From: Methanosalsum zhilinae DSM 4017
GTDB taxonomy: Archaea > Halobacteriota > Methanosarcinia > Methanosarcinales > Methanosarcinaceae
Assembly: GCF_000217995.1 (NCBI RefSeq)
Contig: NC_015676.1
Span: forward strand, 1,280,103 to 1,344,102
Direction: 5' to 3'
Length of the DNA: 64,000 nt
Shown: piece by piece, positions 7,745 to 17,075 of the stretch
Layout: every line of letters begins with the position of its first letter
Numbering within the stretch: position 1 is the stretch's first letter
The notes under the pieces: generated by a model
The model's database searches: none
Told to the model about the DNA's origin: nothing
The model's input: the letters and a program-made list of their open reading frames with translations, nothing else
Made by a program: the position numbers and the translations under genes

Positions 7745-9690
7745 ATATTGTGCTAAATCTGGAAAACTGGTACTTTAAAAGCTGTAAATTTTTGAGTAAG
7801 CACTTTATATGTATTGCAGGAGATATCACCGGTTTTGAAAAAAAATGTGAACAGAGTGCCGGACAAAAATACCGAGATGCAATTACCTTTACAGGTATTG
7901 ATATTGAGCCATTTGAAAGTACCCTTCTATCTTATGCAGGCGCTGTTATAACACTCCTATTGCTCCTTTTATTAAATCTTATCCTGTTTCAGATCACCAC
8001 ATACAGTTCAACTACCCTCATATTAATTTCACTGATTACGATAACTTTTCCCTTTATAGTCTTCACATATTTGAACAATTACATCATTGTACACTCGGAA
8101 TTTATGAAAATACGTTCCCTAGGAGACATTCCAGAAGTACTTAGCTACATTGTTATGTCAATGAAGATGGTCCCAAATATGGAACATTCTATTTTATTTG
8201 CAGCAACTAATTCTAACAGACCACTTGCCCATGATCTGAAAAAGGTTTTGTGGAGCCTGCATGTAAGACTTTACAATAGCATGGATGATGCAGTAATAGA
8301 GTTTTCTGAAATGTGGGGTAAAAATAGTGAATATTTTAAAAGGGCACTTCACCTTATCAAAAGTTCTACAAACGAAACAGATGAAGCTCAGAGAATAATT
8401 GTACTCAATAGGGCTCTTGATATAGTTCTCGATGGAACTAAAAATATAATGGAAATTTTTGCTTCCAGACTCAAAACACCCACATATATATTGTACTCAA
8501 TATTTATCCTTATACCTCTGGCACTTGTAGCTTTATTACCTGCAGTTACAGTGGTGGGATGGAGATTTAATATAGTTACTCTGATACTATTTTACAATAT
8601 AGTGCTTCCAATTGCTACTTTTGTCTATGGGGAGTATATACTGATGCAAAGACCAGCGGCTTTTCTTCCCCAGAGGATACCAGAAACACATCCAAAACTT
8701 GAAAATATACAAAACAAAAAAATAATTGCCCTCATTATTGCAGGTATAATAGGAGCATTTACAGGACTGTCAGGATATCTATGGATCGGTCTGGGCAATC
8801 CGGGTGGTATTGTTTCCACATCTACAATGGAAGGAGTTATTCCACCAACAGTTCCTGTACTTTGGGGATTGGTTTTTTCCTTTTCCCTCTATTTACATAC
8901 AGTTTATAGTCCCTATAAACAGATAAGAGATAATATCCAAAAAATGGAACATGAGTTTGCAGACTCACTTTTCATACTGGGAAGAAGAATTTCAGAAGGA
9001 CGATCTGCAGAAGAATCGTTTGCACATATTTCAAAAACTATGAAAGGTTCTGCAATTGCCAGTACTTTTGACACAATATCCAGCAATATAATGAGCCTTA
9101 GAACTGATATTAGAGCAGCAATGTTTGATGATGATTTCGGGGCACTCAAGGACATTCATTCTGATAGGATTAATACTACGATGAAACTATTTGCTGAAAT
9201 TGTCCAGAAGAGTCACATCTCTGCAGGTACTGCAGTCATTAAACTGGCAGATCATTTAAAGCAACTCCAGGAAGTAGAACGCAACATCAAAAGGTCTCTT
9301 TATGATATTACCTCAACTATGAGGTCAACGATCACAGTATTTGCACCTCTTATAGGTGGAGTTACAATTGCGCTTTCTGAAATAATAGCTGCAATACTGC
9401 ATAATGTGGCTGAGAGTATGGCACGTCTGCCACAGAACATGATGCCTGGACCTGCACAGATCGACCCATCAAATCTAAATCAGTCGATACCAACCGATCT
9501 GTTTACCCTTACAATTGGATTATATATTATAATGATAGCAGCTATACTAACACGCTTTTCCGGTACTATTGAATACGGGGGGGATAAATATCAGCTTATG
9601 TATGATCTCAGCAGGATGCTGCCCGTTTCTGTGGTAGTCTTCTCGATATCTACAATATTTTCCAGAATAATATTTGGAAATCTCATATAA
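7741..9690 (+). CDS. Type II secretion system F-domain membrane protein (TadC/FlaJ-like)
   Basis: 649-residue polytopic protein forming the membrane platform for the ATPase encoded just upstream. Two T2SSF-like halves can be seen: helices near residues 60-115 followed by the cytoplasmic SLGDIPEVLSYIVMSMKMVP segment, and a second copy beginning about residue 395 (ADSLFILGRRISEGRSAEES), each with conserved Gly/Pro turns; about eight membrane helices in all, the last at the C-terminus. The GTG start overlaps the ATPase stop (GTGA). Doubled F domains are usual in archaeal pilus-type systems. No prepilin or prepilin peptidase is encoded nearby, so the cargo is unknown. Confidence 0.87.
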   Translation: MNIVLNLENWYFKSCKFLSKHFICIAGDITGFEKKCEQSAGQKYRDAITFTGIDIEPFESTLLSYAGAVITLLLLLLLNLILFQITTYSSTTLILISLITITFPFIVFTYLNNYIIVHSEFMKIRSLGDIPEVLSYIVMSMKMVPNMEHSILFAATNSNRPLAHDLKKVLWSLHVRLYNSMDDAVIEFSEMWGKNSEYFKRALHLIKSSTNETDEAQRIIVLNRALDIVLDGTKNIMEIFASRLKTPTYILYSIFILIPLALVALLPAVTVVGWRFNIVTLILFYNIVLPIATFVYGEYILMQRPAAFLPQRIPETHPKLENIQNKKIIALIIAGIIGAFTGLSGYLWIGLGNPGGIVSTSTMEGVIPPTVPVLWGLVFSFSLYLHTVYSPYKQIRDNIQKMEHEFADSLFILGRRISEGRSAEESFAHISKTMKGSAIASTFDTISSNIMSLRTDIRAAMFDDDFGALKDIHSDRINTTMKLFAEIVQKSHISAGTAVIKLADHLKQLQEVERNIKRSLYDITSTMRSTITVFAPLIGGVTIALSEIIAAILHNVAESMARLPQNMMPGPAQIDPSNLNQSIPTDLFTLTIGLYIIMIAAILTRFSGTIEYGGDKYQLMYDLSRMLPVSVVVFSISTIFSRIIFGNLI

Positions 9691-9874
9691 AGTCTGCAAA
9701 GCCAGATCATTTATGGCCATTATTGCAATCATCTGTATTGACAATCGGTACCGCAGATATGAAAACTATTTCCTGAAAGTATAAACAATTTTAATGTTAA
9801 ACTATTATTTCGTATATATTAATATGTGATCAAAGATTAATAAAGCTGAGTAATTAACTAAATATACCAGCAGA

Positions 9875-10966
9875 TTGAATGAACTGAACATTAAAATGAA
9901 TCTTCAAAATAATCTCAACCAGAATAATATCTTCACAGGTGAAGCAGGATCGTTTTATAATTATTTATCAGAAGGCTGCAAGCTATGCCAGGAAGGTGCA
10001 AAAATGGTCCTTTTTGTAACCGGAAGCTGCTGCAATACCTGTTTCTATTGTCCCTTATCAGAAGAGAGGCAGATAGAAGTAACATATGCTAACGAAAAAC
10101 AGGTCATCTCAGATGAGGATATTATCCATCAGGCAAAAATAATGGATGCTCTTGGCACGGGAATAACAGGAGGTGAACCATTGATTGCAGAAGATAAAGT
10201 TATGCATTACATAGAACTTTTGAAGTCACAGATGGGCAGCAGTCATCACATACACCTTTACACATCCCTTGCACCCAGCACAAAAACACTTGAAAAACTT
10301 GCCAGCGCAGGACTTGATGAAATAAGATTCCATCCACCACCAGATCAATGGAAATCACTCAAAGATTCAGAATTCATTAGATCAATTAAGCAGGCAGTTA
10401 GTATGAATATATCAGCAGGTATTGAAGTTCCATCCATAATGGGAATAGCAGATATAGTTGATACAGTTAATGAGCTGGAAATATTCCTTAACATTAATGA
10501 ACTTGAATTTTCAGATACAAACGCAAACAATCTGTACAATGCAGGCTACATGCTTAGGGATGATATTTCAAATGCTGCAGCTGAATCTGAAGAAATAGCA
10601 AAAAAAATTGCACACAAATGTTCCAGAATCCACTTCTGTTCATCCAGATATAAAGATGCAATACAGCTTAGAAAAAGACTGATCCGAATTGCAGGAAACA
10701 CATCCAGGATATTTGATGAAGTAACCGAAGACGGAACTATTGTACACGGGGTGGTTATACACCATAATATAAGTGAGCTTATTCTAACCTTAAAGCAGAT
10801 CCGAGTTCCAGAAGATATGTATCAGGTAAAAGATGATTGTGTAGATATTGCATGGTGGATACTTGATGATATCTCAGAATACCTGAAAGAAGCAGGCAGT
10901 GATGTTAAAATAATTGAGAGGTATCCCTGGAACAGGGGTCTGATAGTTGAAACAATACCCATCTGA
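9875..10966 (+). CDS. Radical SAM protein (COG2108-like)
   Basis: 363 residues from a TTG at 9875, or 356 from the ATG at 9896; neither has a clear ribosome-binding site. The [4Fe-4S]/SAM cluster motif CX3CX2C is seen as CCNTCFYCPL near residue 50, followed by the GGEP-type motif TGGEPLI near 104. This resembles the archaeal group related to pyruvate formate-lyase activating enzyme. Other cysteines (CKLCQEG before the motif, KCSRIHFCSS near 250) may add a second metal site. Substrate unknown. It stands alone between the secretion pair and the DUF2551-like gene, with a probable TATA box (GTATATATTAATATG) near 9812. Confidence 0.85.
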   Translation: MNELNIKMNLQNNLNQNNIFTGEAGSFYNYLSEGCKLCQEGAKMVLFVTGSCCNTCFYCPLSEERQIEVTYANEKQVISDEDIIHQAKIMDALGTGITGGEPLIAEDKVMHYIELLKSQMGSSHHIHLYTSLAPSTKTLEKLASAGLDEIRFHPPPDQWKSLKDSEFIRSIKQAVSMNISAGIEVPSIMGIADIVDTVNELEIFLNINELEFSDTNANNLYNAGYMLRDDISNAAAESEEIAKKIAHKCSRIHFCSSRYKDAIQLRKRLIRIAGNTSRIFDEVTEDGTIVHGVVIHHNISELILTLKQIRVPEDMYQVKDDCVDIAWWILDDISEYLKEAGSDVKIIERYPWNRGLIVETIPI

Positions 10967-11098
10967 AATGTTAAAATTTATAAATAAGAAAGATATAAGT
11001 CTATCGATCTCAGAACTGGTTTTGTTCAATTCACAATAAATTACATAGGTTTATAAATTAAAAAATGCATAATAATTACAATAATTATAGAGGTGTTT

Positions 11099-11404
11099 GT
11101 GCTGGAAACAATAGAAGACCGGGTACGGGCAAGACTAATTAAATATCTTGGCCGGGATGATACCGGAATACGCAAAGAAGTGCTGAAATTATTTTTAGAA
11201 GGAGGATCATTTACTACCAACGATGTTTATGAGCAGCTTCAAAAGCGTGGTTATAATGTGAGTTATAGGGGTGTTTCCGCAATGGTAGGACTGATGAACA
11301 CCAGACTTGGCATTTTAAGTATCAATGTAACCGGAGATCACAACATATATTCTCTTAAAGAAGATTACAGAGAGATAGTTGCCTCTGTACTCAAAAATTA
11401 CTGA
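11099..11404 (+). CDS. DUF2551-like small winged-helix protein
   Basis: About 100 residues; GTG at 11099 is preferred because AGAGGTG precedes it, with GTG at 11093 as the alternative. The sequence IRKEVLKLFLEGGSFTTNDV, then VSYRGVSAMVGLMNTRLGIL and a short wing reads as a winged helix, and it resembles the methanogen-restricted DUF2551 family. A DNA-binding role is an inference from the fold. A TATA-like TTTATAAATAAG lies upstream at about 10977. It precedes the cis-prenyltransferase gene by about 70 bp on the same strand. Confidence 0.7.
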   Translation: MLETIEDRVRARLIKYLGRDDTGIRKEVLKLFLEGGSFTTNDVYEQLQKRGYNVSYRGVSAMVGLMNTRLGILSINVTGDHNIYSLKEDYREIVASVLKNY

Positions 11405-11472
11405 GAATCCCCAGGTAAAGACTGTACATATTCACATAATTGTTCCTTGAATATCATGTTATCGGTGAACTT

Positions 11473-12369
11473 ATGATTAATAGGATAATTAAATTCCTTT
11501 ATCAGGGATATGAAAAGATTCTCTTTCAGGAAGTATCAAAAGGTCCCCTTCCCGCACATATTGCAATTATTATGGACGGAAATCGCAGGTTTGCCAGCAA
11601 AATTGGAAAAAATAGTTATTTTGGGCATTCAAAAGGCGCAAGAGTAACTGAGAATCTAATCCGGTGGTCATGGGAAATCGGAATAAAGCAACTTACAATT
11701 TATGCTTTTTCTGCACAGAACTTTAAAAGATCACCAAAAGAGATCAATGATATTTTCGATCTGATGTCCAGAAAATTTGACAGAATGTCTGAAGATGAGG
11801 AAATACATGAAAATAGAGTAAAAGTTAAAATAATTGGCGATAAAAACCGCATTCCACCTTTTCTTCAAAGGTCCATAGATCGACTGGAAACAAATACACA
11901 TAATTATGATCAGTTCAACCTCAATATTGCGATCGCATATGGCGGACGTCAGGATATCGTTCAAGCCACACAGGAAATAGCAACCAAAATAAAGAACAAG
12001 GACCTGAGTGTTGATCAAGTAACTGAAATGACTATTTCTGAGCATCTTTACCCGGCAGATGATGCAGCAGTTCCAAATGTGGATCTGATAATACGCACCG
12101 GAGGGGATGAAAGAATTTCCAACTTTCTTCCGTGGCAGACAAATGGCAATGAATGTGCAGCATATTTTTGTGCACCATACTGGCCTGAATTTAAAAAGAT
12201 CGATTTTTTACGTTCTATCCGAGTGTACCAGGCACGAAAGATCGAGGTCAGGAAGAACAATGCGCTGAGAACTGCGCAGTTGCTTGCTTCTATTGGAAAT
12301 AAAAGATCATTTAATGCAAAGAGTAATCAAACCGATTTATCGATCAGTGATTGTCATAAGAATTATTAA
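11473..12369 (+). CDS. uppS: Cis-prenyltransferase (undecaprenyl/decaprenyl diphosphate synthase)
   Basis: 298 residues from ATG 11473, chosen because GGTGA sits just upstream; a TTG at 11440 is less likely. Condenses isopentenyl diphosphate units in cis onto an allylic primer, in archaea making the lipid carrier for N-glycosylation. Signature motifs: HIAIIMDGNRRFA with the catalytic Asp (about residue 35), GHSKGARV, LTIYAFSAQNF, and IRTGGDERISNFLPWQ with the conserved Arg/Asp/Ser near 207-220. Archaeal homologues use geranylgeranyl diphosphate as primer. The C-terminal tail after residue 270 is polar and variable. Confidence 0.93.
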   Translation: MINRIIKFLYQGYEKILFQEVSKGPLPAHIAIIMDGNRRFASKIGKNSYFGHSKGARVTENLIRWSWEIGIKQLTIYAFSAQNFKRSPKEINDIFDLMSRKFDRMSEDEEIHENRVKVKIIGDKNRIPPFLQRSIDRLETNTHNYDQFNLNIAIAYGGRQDIVQATQEIATKIKNKDLSVDQVTEMTISEHLYPADDAAVPNVDLIIRTGGDERISNFLPWQTNGNECAAYFCAPYWPEFKKIDFLRSIRVYQARKIEVRKNNALRTAQLLASIGNKRSFNAKSNQTDLSISDCHKNY

Positions 12370-12456
12370 AATTCTTTTTTTGGATCATAATATTTGGTCC
12401 TTCTTTAAATTCTAAAAGGAAAATTTAATCTATCATAGTGATTGACTATGCATTAA

Positions 12457-13116
12457 ATGACTTCTTTTTTAGACATAAGAAACAGTAATATACACACAGT
12501 ATCTGACAAATTGGATGTTTATCACAAAACAAGCAACTGTGTCTGTGTAATATATAATGACATACTGGATGAGTGGTTATTTTTCATACCTAACAATAAA
12601 GACATATGTTCATTTAAAAGCATAATGAAGAAGATTTATTTTAAAAATTATTTTTCTTCAGATATTTCAGATCTATATTCATTTCTCCAGCGGGATTTTG
12701 CTGTTGGTTTTGATCTGAAAAAATTTAAACATATATTCATGCCGCAGGTCCACAGTAAAAAAGAAAAAGATCCATTCAATTTTGATATATTTGAATACAT
12801 ATCCAATTTTACCGGAAGACCCATATCCCTCGATAATATAGCAGCTCAGACATTACAGGTAGGCCTTAACCATAAAAGCAAACTTCCTGTCATCGAATGG
12901 GAAACCGAGAACATGAAGAATCATCTTGATGTATATAGAAACATTGAACATGGTTACCACATATCGGCAGGAATCAATATATACAATACTATAGACCAGT
13001 GCAGACATAATGTAGAACTTGTACATGGAATTTATACTTTCGGTGTAGAAAACGGATATATCAGTTATCTTGATAAAGGATCAAATACTGTTCTAAAAAT
13101 GGAAGTTGACTGGTGA
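12457..13116 (+). CDS. Stand-alone YprB/RNase H-like exonuclease domain, probably inactive
   Basis: 219 residues that I align by eye with the 3'-5' exonuclease-like domain (YprB group) often fused to DEAD-box helicases. Matching blocks are FLDI near the start, AVGFDLKKFKH near 85, FNFDIFEYISNFTGRPISLD near 107, IAAQTLQVGLNHK and CRHNVELVHGIYTFGVENGY near the C-terminus. The usual acidic residues are altered: FLDIET is FLDIRN, the Asp of GFN..FD is Lys (FK), and C..DV is CRHNV. An extra segment (residues 150-185) interrupts the last block. A nuclease-dead binding role is inferred. The gene stands alone and convergent with the reductase; its own TATA is not obvious. Confidence 0.6.
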   Translation: MTSFLDIRNSNIHTVSDKLDVYHKTSNCVCVIYNDILDEWLFFIPNNKDICSFKSIMKKIYFKNYFSSDISDLYSFLQRDFAVGFDLKKFKHIFMPQVHSKKEKDPFNFDIFEYISNFTGRPISLDNIAAQTLQVGLNHKSKLPVIEWETENMKNHLDVYRNIEHGYHISAGINIYNTIDQCRHNVELVHGIYTFGVENGYISYLDKGSNTVLKMEVDW

Positions 13117-13121
13117 CCTGG

Positions 13122-14261
13122 TCATTTCTCCAGCACATCAACGACTTTTTGCAGCGTTTTTATGATTGGGATATGTTGAGGACATCTAGATTCACATTGA
13201 CCACATCCGGTACATTTTGAAGCTTTTCTTTCATTTCCAAGGTGATTTATGTAGTTTTTTCTTGTCATTTCAATATTATTGAATATTGAGGCATTATTCA
13301 GATATTTGAAATTCAGAGGTATATTCACCCCGACAGGACATGGAAGACAATATCGGCAGCCTCCACAGTCTACCGCAAGCTTTGTACGGTACATATCTCC
13401 TACCTTTGAAATTATATTTCTTTCTTCAGTGGTCAGCAATCCAGAATAACCATTTTCAGCAGCTTTCAGATTCATTTCCAGTTGTTTTATGTTTGACATT
13501 CCGCTTAGCACAACATCTACTTCCTTGTAATCCCATAGATACTCAAGACACCACTGGGCCGGACTCCTCTGGACATCGCAACTGTCCCATACTTTCCTGA
13601 TATCCCCTGGAACCATCTCAGCAAGACAGCCACCGCGCATGGGTTCCATAATAACAATCCCCAGCCCTTTATCAGCTGCATAGAACAATCCATCTTTTCC
13701 TGCCTGATAGTATTCATCCACTATATTGTACTGTATCTGGCATAAACTCCATGAATATGCATCAACAATTTCCCTGAAGGTTTCATTATCGTCATGAAAA
13801 GAAAAACCAGCATATTTTATTCTACCATCATCGATGGCAGAATCAAGAAAATCAAATAATCCCAGTTCTGTCAGGTTCTTCCAGTAATCACTATTCAAGC
13901 TATGGACAAGGTAAAAATCAATATGATCAGTATTCAGTTTCCGGAGTTGTTCTTCAAGATAAATATCCATATCTTCCCTGCTTTTTATATCCCAACTTGG
14001 TAATTTTGTTGCAATGTAAACCATTTCCCGATATCCATCTTTAAGAGCATCACCTAGAAAAGATTCACTTCTACCTTTGTGATATGGATAAGCCGTGTCA
14101 ATATAATTGATTCCAGAATCTATGGCATAATGAAGGAGCTGAGCGGCTTTTTCCTGATCAATCATTTCAGGCTTCTCATTGAAAACAGGAAGTCTCATGC
14201 ATCCAAAACCAAGTATAGAAACTCTCTCACCTGTCTGCCCAAGTTTTCTGTATAGCATCAT
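13122..14261 (-). CDS. Aldo/keto reductase with C-terminal ferredoxin domain
   Basis: 379 residues: an NADPH-dependent aldo/keto reductase barrel (1-280) with the catalytic Asp and Tyr in YIDTAYPYHKGRSE, Lys in ATKLPSWD and His in FYLVHSL, followed by an iron-sulfur extension with CGGCRYCLPCPVGV (about 300) and CTGCGQCESRCPQHI (about 350). This 4Fe-4S-tailed subgroup is common in anaerobes and methanogens; its physiological substrate is unknown. It is a single gene converging on the upstream exonuclease-like gene, with only 5 bp between their stops. Two adjacent ATGs (14261, 14258) are possible starts. Confidence 0.92.
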   Translation of the reverse strand: MMLYRKLGQTGERVSILGFGCMRLPVFNEKPEMIDQEKAAQLLHYAIDSGINYIDTAYPYHKGRSESFLGDALKDGYREMVYIATKLPSWDIKSREDMDIYLEEQLRKLNTDHIDFYLVHSLNSDYWKNLTELGLFDFLDSAIDDGRIKYAGFSFHDDNETFREIVDAYSWSLCQIQYNIVDEYYQAGKDGLFYAADKGLGIVIMEPMRGGCLAEMVPGDIRKVWDSCDVQRSPAQWCLEYLWDYKEVDVVLSGMSNIKQLEMNLKAAENGYSGLLTTEERNIISKVGDMYRTKLAVDCGGCRYCLPCPVGVNIPLNFKYLNNASIFNNIEMTRKNYINHLGNERKASKCTGCGQCESRCPQHIPIIKTLQKVVDVLEK

Positions 14262-14358
14262 CTATATTAACTGTGTTTTTAGTTTTAAGCTTTTATGAAC
14301 AAAATATTAAAATGTAAGTATGAAATAATGGAAATAACCAACAAAAAGGAGGCATTGG

Positions 14359-14538
14359 ATGGATAATGAACAAAAAATTTTGAAAGCAATGAAAGATGCT
14401 GGAAAACCATTAAAGTCAGGTGAAGTTGCAGAGATGACAGGAATTGATAAAAAGGAAGTCAGCAAAATCATAAACAACCTGAAAAAAGAAGGTACTATAA
14501 TTTCTCCAAAAAGATGCTATTATGAGACAGCAAGTTAA
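14359..14538 (+). CDS. Small winged-helix DNA-binding protein, 59 residues
   Basis: ATG at 14359 preceded by a strong AAAGGAGG site with 6-base spacing. The product consists of one helix-turn-helix: MDNEQKILKAMKDAGKPLKS, GEVAEMTGIDKKEVSKIINN, LKKEGTIISPKRCYYET. This matches the small MarR/winged-helix proteins found widely in methanogens. It is monocistronic, divergent from the aldo/keto reductase gene (97 bp apart), so control of that gene is possible but unproven. Confidence 0.85.
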   Translation: MDNEQKILKAMKDAGKPLKSGEVAEMTGIDKKEVSKIINNLKKEGTIISPKRCYYETAS

Positions 14539-14690
14539 TTATGAATGAGTAAAACATCTTTCACTTTCAGTAAAAAATTATCATAATACAAACAAATTTA
14601 CATTTTCAGATATTCATGTTGCAGATATGATTTTATGCCTATCCAATTTTTTTAATAGACGTAGCTGATATGTACCAGGAAAGGACCAAA

Positions 14691-14969
14691 CCATACCTTA
14701 GAGTGTATTCTTAATAAAGTTCCAGATTGCTATATTTGGAGCATGGTTATACTCAATGAACACGTACACAGAAAATCCTGTGACTTTGAATTTCTTGAAG
14801 TTAATTCTACATATAAAAATATGGTCGATTAAAAGATAAACATATTACTGGAAAAAGGATTACTGAAACTTTTTTCCCTCCATTAAAAGTGATAATTTTA
14901 ACTGGATCAGGCTCTATGGAAACGTTGAGTTAGCTGGTTAAAAAGGAAATATAGAGCAATTCATTTAGT
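14691..14969 (+). pseudogene. Decayed PAS-domain signalling gene fragment
   Basis: The 445-bp gap holds a readable PAS relic. One frame gives ECILNKVPDCYIWSMVILNE and then KSCDFEFLEVNSTYKNMV before a TAA at 14830. A single-base shift restores LKDKHITGKRITETF, and a further shift gives IKSDNFNWIRLYGNVELAG before another stop and KGNIEQFI. These three pieces are in the order and spacing of the PAS domain of archaeal sensor kinases (FEFLEVN..Y..M.GLK...I.GK.ITE.FP...NWI.LYG.VAL). No kinase domain remains, and no intact start. Confidence 0.6.
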
Positions 14970-14984
14970 CATCTTCATTTCCCA

Positions 14985-15266
14985 TCATAACATTTTCAAC
15001 ATATACTTCACCTCTTGGAGAAAGCTGATATATAATACAATATTATCTTTTGTTCTTTTTTCTATAGATAGAGAAGATTCTAACATACTAAGATGGAACT
15101 TGGTTTGCATTGCATCTATTTTTAGCTCTTCTCTAATATCATCTGCTCCCATAGGATATCTTGCAAGCATGTCTAATATTTGTCTTCGAGTGGGATTCTG
15201 GAGTGCCATTAAGCTGGCTTCATGATCCTGAGTTGGATTTATATTGAGTTTACCTTCCCTTTTCAT
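14985..15266 (-). CDS. ArsR-like winged-helix transcriptional regulator
   Basis: 93 residues with the ArsR-type core: LMALQNPTRRQILDMLARYP (helices 1-2), MGADDIREELKIDAMQTKFH (helix-turn-helix, about 45-65), LSMLESSLSIEKRTKDNIVL (wing) and a C-terminal helix. There are no Cys-rich metal sites, so a metal sensor role is not indicated. It sits 15 bp from the PAS relic and divergent from the betaine carrier gene about 210 bp away; control of that carrier is a possibility only. Confidence 0.8.
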   Translation of the reverse strand: MKREGKLNINPTQDHEASLMALQNPTRRQILDMLARYPMGADDIREELKIDAMQTKFHLSMLESSLSIEKRTKDNIVLYISFLQEVKYMLKML

Positions 15267-15479
15267 CCAATCTTGCTTATCTCATCAATATATGCAATTT
15301 AGGTGAAAATATTTATTCATTTACTGGATGAAAATATAATTATAGAGATATTCTTTCAGAATAAAAAGGTAAATTTTTAAGTGTTGCATATGTGATTTAA
15401 CTCCAGTAATGAAAATGATATCAATATATCTGCATAAGTATAAATTATAATATCAGGAGATATACGGAGACATTTATTG

Positions 15480-17075
15480 ATGAAAGATCCGCATATGTAC
15501 AGAATTAATCCGCAGGTATTTTATTTTTCTGCAATTATTGTATTGCTCTTTGTTACAATGGGAGTTTTGTTCACTGGGCGAATGTCTAGCATATTTAGTA
15601 CAATTCAGGATCTTATAGTTACCAACTTTGGATGGTTTTATGTGCTGGCTGTTGCCTTTTTTCTTATTTTTGTAATAGGGCTTTATTTTAGCAAATATGG
15701 GCATATAAGACTTGGTAAGGACTCTGACAGACCTGAATACAAAAATAGCACATGGTTTGCAATGCTCTTTAGTGCAGGTATGGGAATCGGCCTTTTATTC
15801 TACAGTGTCGCAGAGCCAATCCTTCATTTCTCACAACCAAAAGAAGCATCTCCAGAAACCATAAGTGCAGCAATGGAAGCTATGAATCTGACTTTTTTCC
15901 ACTGGGGACTTCATGCATGGGGGATATATATTATAGTTGGGTTATCACTTGCTTATTTTTCATACAGGCATGATCTTCCATTAACCATCCGTTCAACCCT
16001 GTATCCAATTTTTGGAGAAAAGATATATGGAATCCGTGGAAATATTGTTGAAGTAATCGCAATCTTTGGAACTCTTTTTGGTGTTGCTACCTCTCTTGGA
16101 TTGGGAGTTATGCAGATCAATGCTGGTATAGATCATATTGGATTGGTTTCCTATTCCCTCAATAATCAAATCCTGTTAATTGCTATAATTACCTTGATTG
16201 CCACTATATCTGTTGCATCAGGACTTGATAAAGGAATTAAGACTCTTAGCCAGTTTAATATAATACTGGGCATATCACTGGTAATTTTCGTTTTGATTGT
16301 GGGTCCTTCCATATTCCTGCTAAGTTCTTATGTTCAGAGTATTGGGTTTTATCTGCAGAATATAGTCTATTTGACTTTCCAGACAGATGCTTTCATAGGT
16401 CTTGACTGGCAAAAATCATGGACTATGTTCTACTGGGGATGGTGGATATCATGGTCTCCTTTTGTAGGCATGTTCATAGCAAGAATCTCAAGGGGACGGA
16501 CTATTCGTGAATTTATAATGGGTGTTTTACTGGTTCCTACTCTGGTTACATTTCTCTGGATAGTTGTATTCGGAAATACTGCAATACATATGGAACTATT
16601 TGGTTCAGGAGGAATAATAGAAGCAGTTCAAGAAAGCGTACCAACTTCACTTTATGTGCTCCTTGATCAGTTACCAGGAGCCTTTATCACAACTCTGATA
16701 GCCACCACTGTGATAGTGACTTTTTTTGTTACATCTTCAGATTCAGGTTCTTTGGTTATCTCCATACTCTCATCCGGGGGAAATCCATATCCACCAATGG
16801 TTCTTAGAATTTTCTGGTCACTTCTTCAGGGAGCAGTTGCAGCAATACTCCTTATAACAGGCGGGTTGGCCAGTCTTGAAACCGCAGCACTCACAACAGC
16901 TCTACCTTTCAGTTTTGTGATGATACTTATGTGCTATAGCCTTCATAAAGGACTGAAGGCAGAATCCCTTGGGTACGATGTCGTTGATGCAGACATACCG
17001 CCTCCACCAGAAAGTACATCACAGGTGAAAACAAAGACATTAATAAGGGACCTGCTAGGAAGGGGTAAACAGTGA
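15480..17075 (+). CDS. BCCT-family sodium-coupled glycine betaine transporter
   Basis: 531 residues from ATG 15480 (GGAGA 9 bases before); the TTG just ahead is less likely. Twelve hydrophobic segments and the BCCT signature WWISWSPFVGMFIARISRGRT, with substrate-cage Trp residues in FYWGWWISW near 318. The glycine stretch GMGIGLLFY (near 102) matches the GMGIG of Na+-coupled betaine carriers such as BetP rather than the proton-coupled choline type. The role is import of the compatible solute glycine betaine under salt stress, fitting a salt-adapted methanogen. The C-terminal tail is short, without the long sensor helix of BetP. Its stop overlaps the next gene (GTGA). Confidence 0.95.
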   Translation: MKDPHMYRINPQVFYFSAIIVLLFVTMGVLFTGRMSSIFSTIQDLIVTNFGWFYVLAVAFFLIFVIGLYFSKYGHIRLGKDSDRPEYKNSTWFAMLFSAGMGIGLLFYSVAEPILHFSQPKEASPETISAAMEAMNLTFFHWGLHAWGIYIIVGLSLAYFSYRHDLPLTIRSTLYPIFGEKIYGIRGNIVEVIAIFGTLFGVATSLGLGVMQINAGIDHIGLVSYSLNNQILLIAIITLIATISVASGLDKGIKTLSQFNIILGISLVIFVLIVGPSIFLLSSYVQSIGFYLQNIVYLTFQTDAFIGLDWQKSWTMFYWGWWISWSPFVGMFIARISRGRTIREFIMGVLLVPTLVTFLWIVVFGNTAIHMELFGSGGIIEAVQESVPTSLYVLLDQLPGAFITTLIATTVIVTFFVTSSDSGSLVISILSSGGNPYPPMVLRIFWSLLQGAVAAILLITGGLASLETAALTTALPFSFVMILMCYSLHKGLKAESLGYDVVDADIPPPPESTSQVKTKTLIRDLLGRGKQ

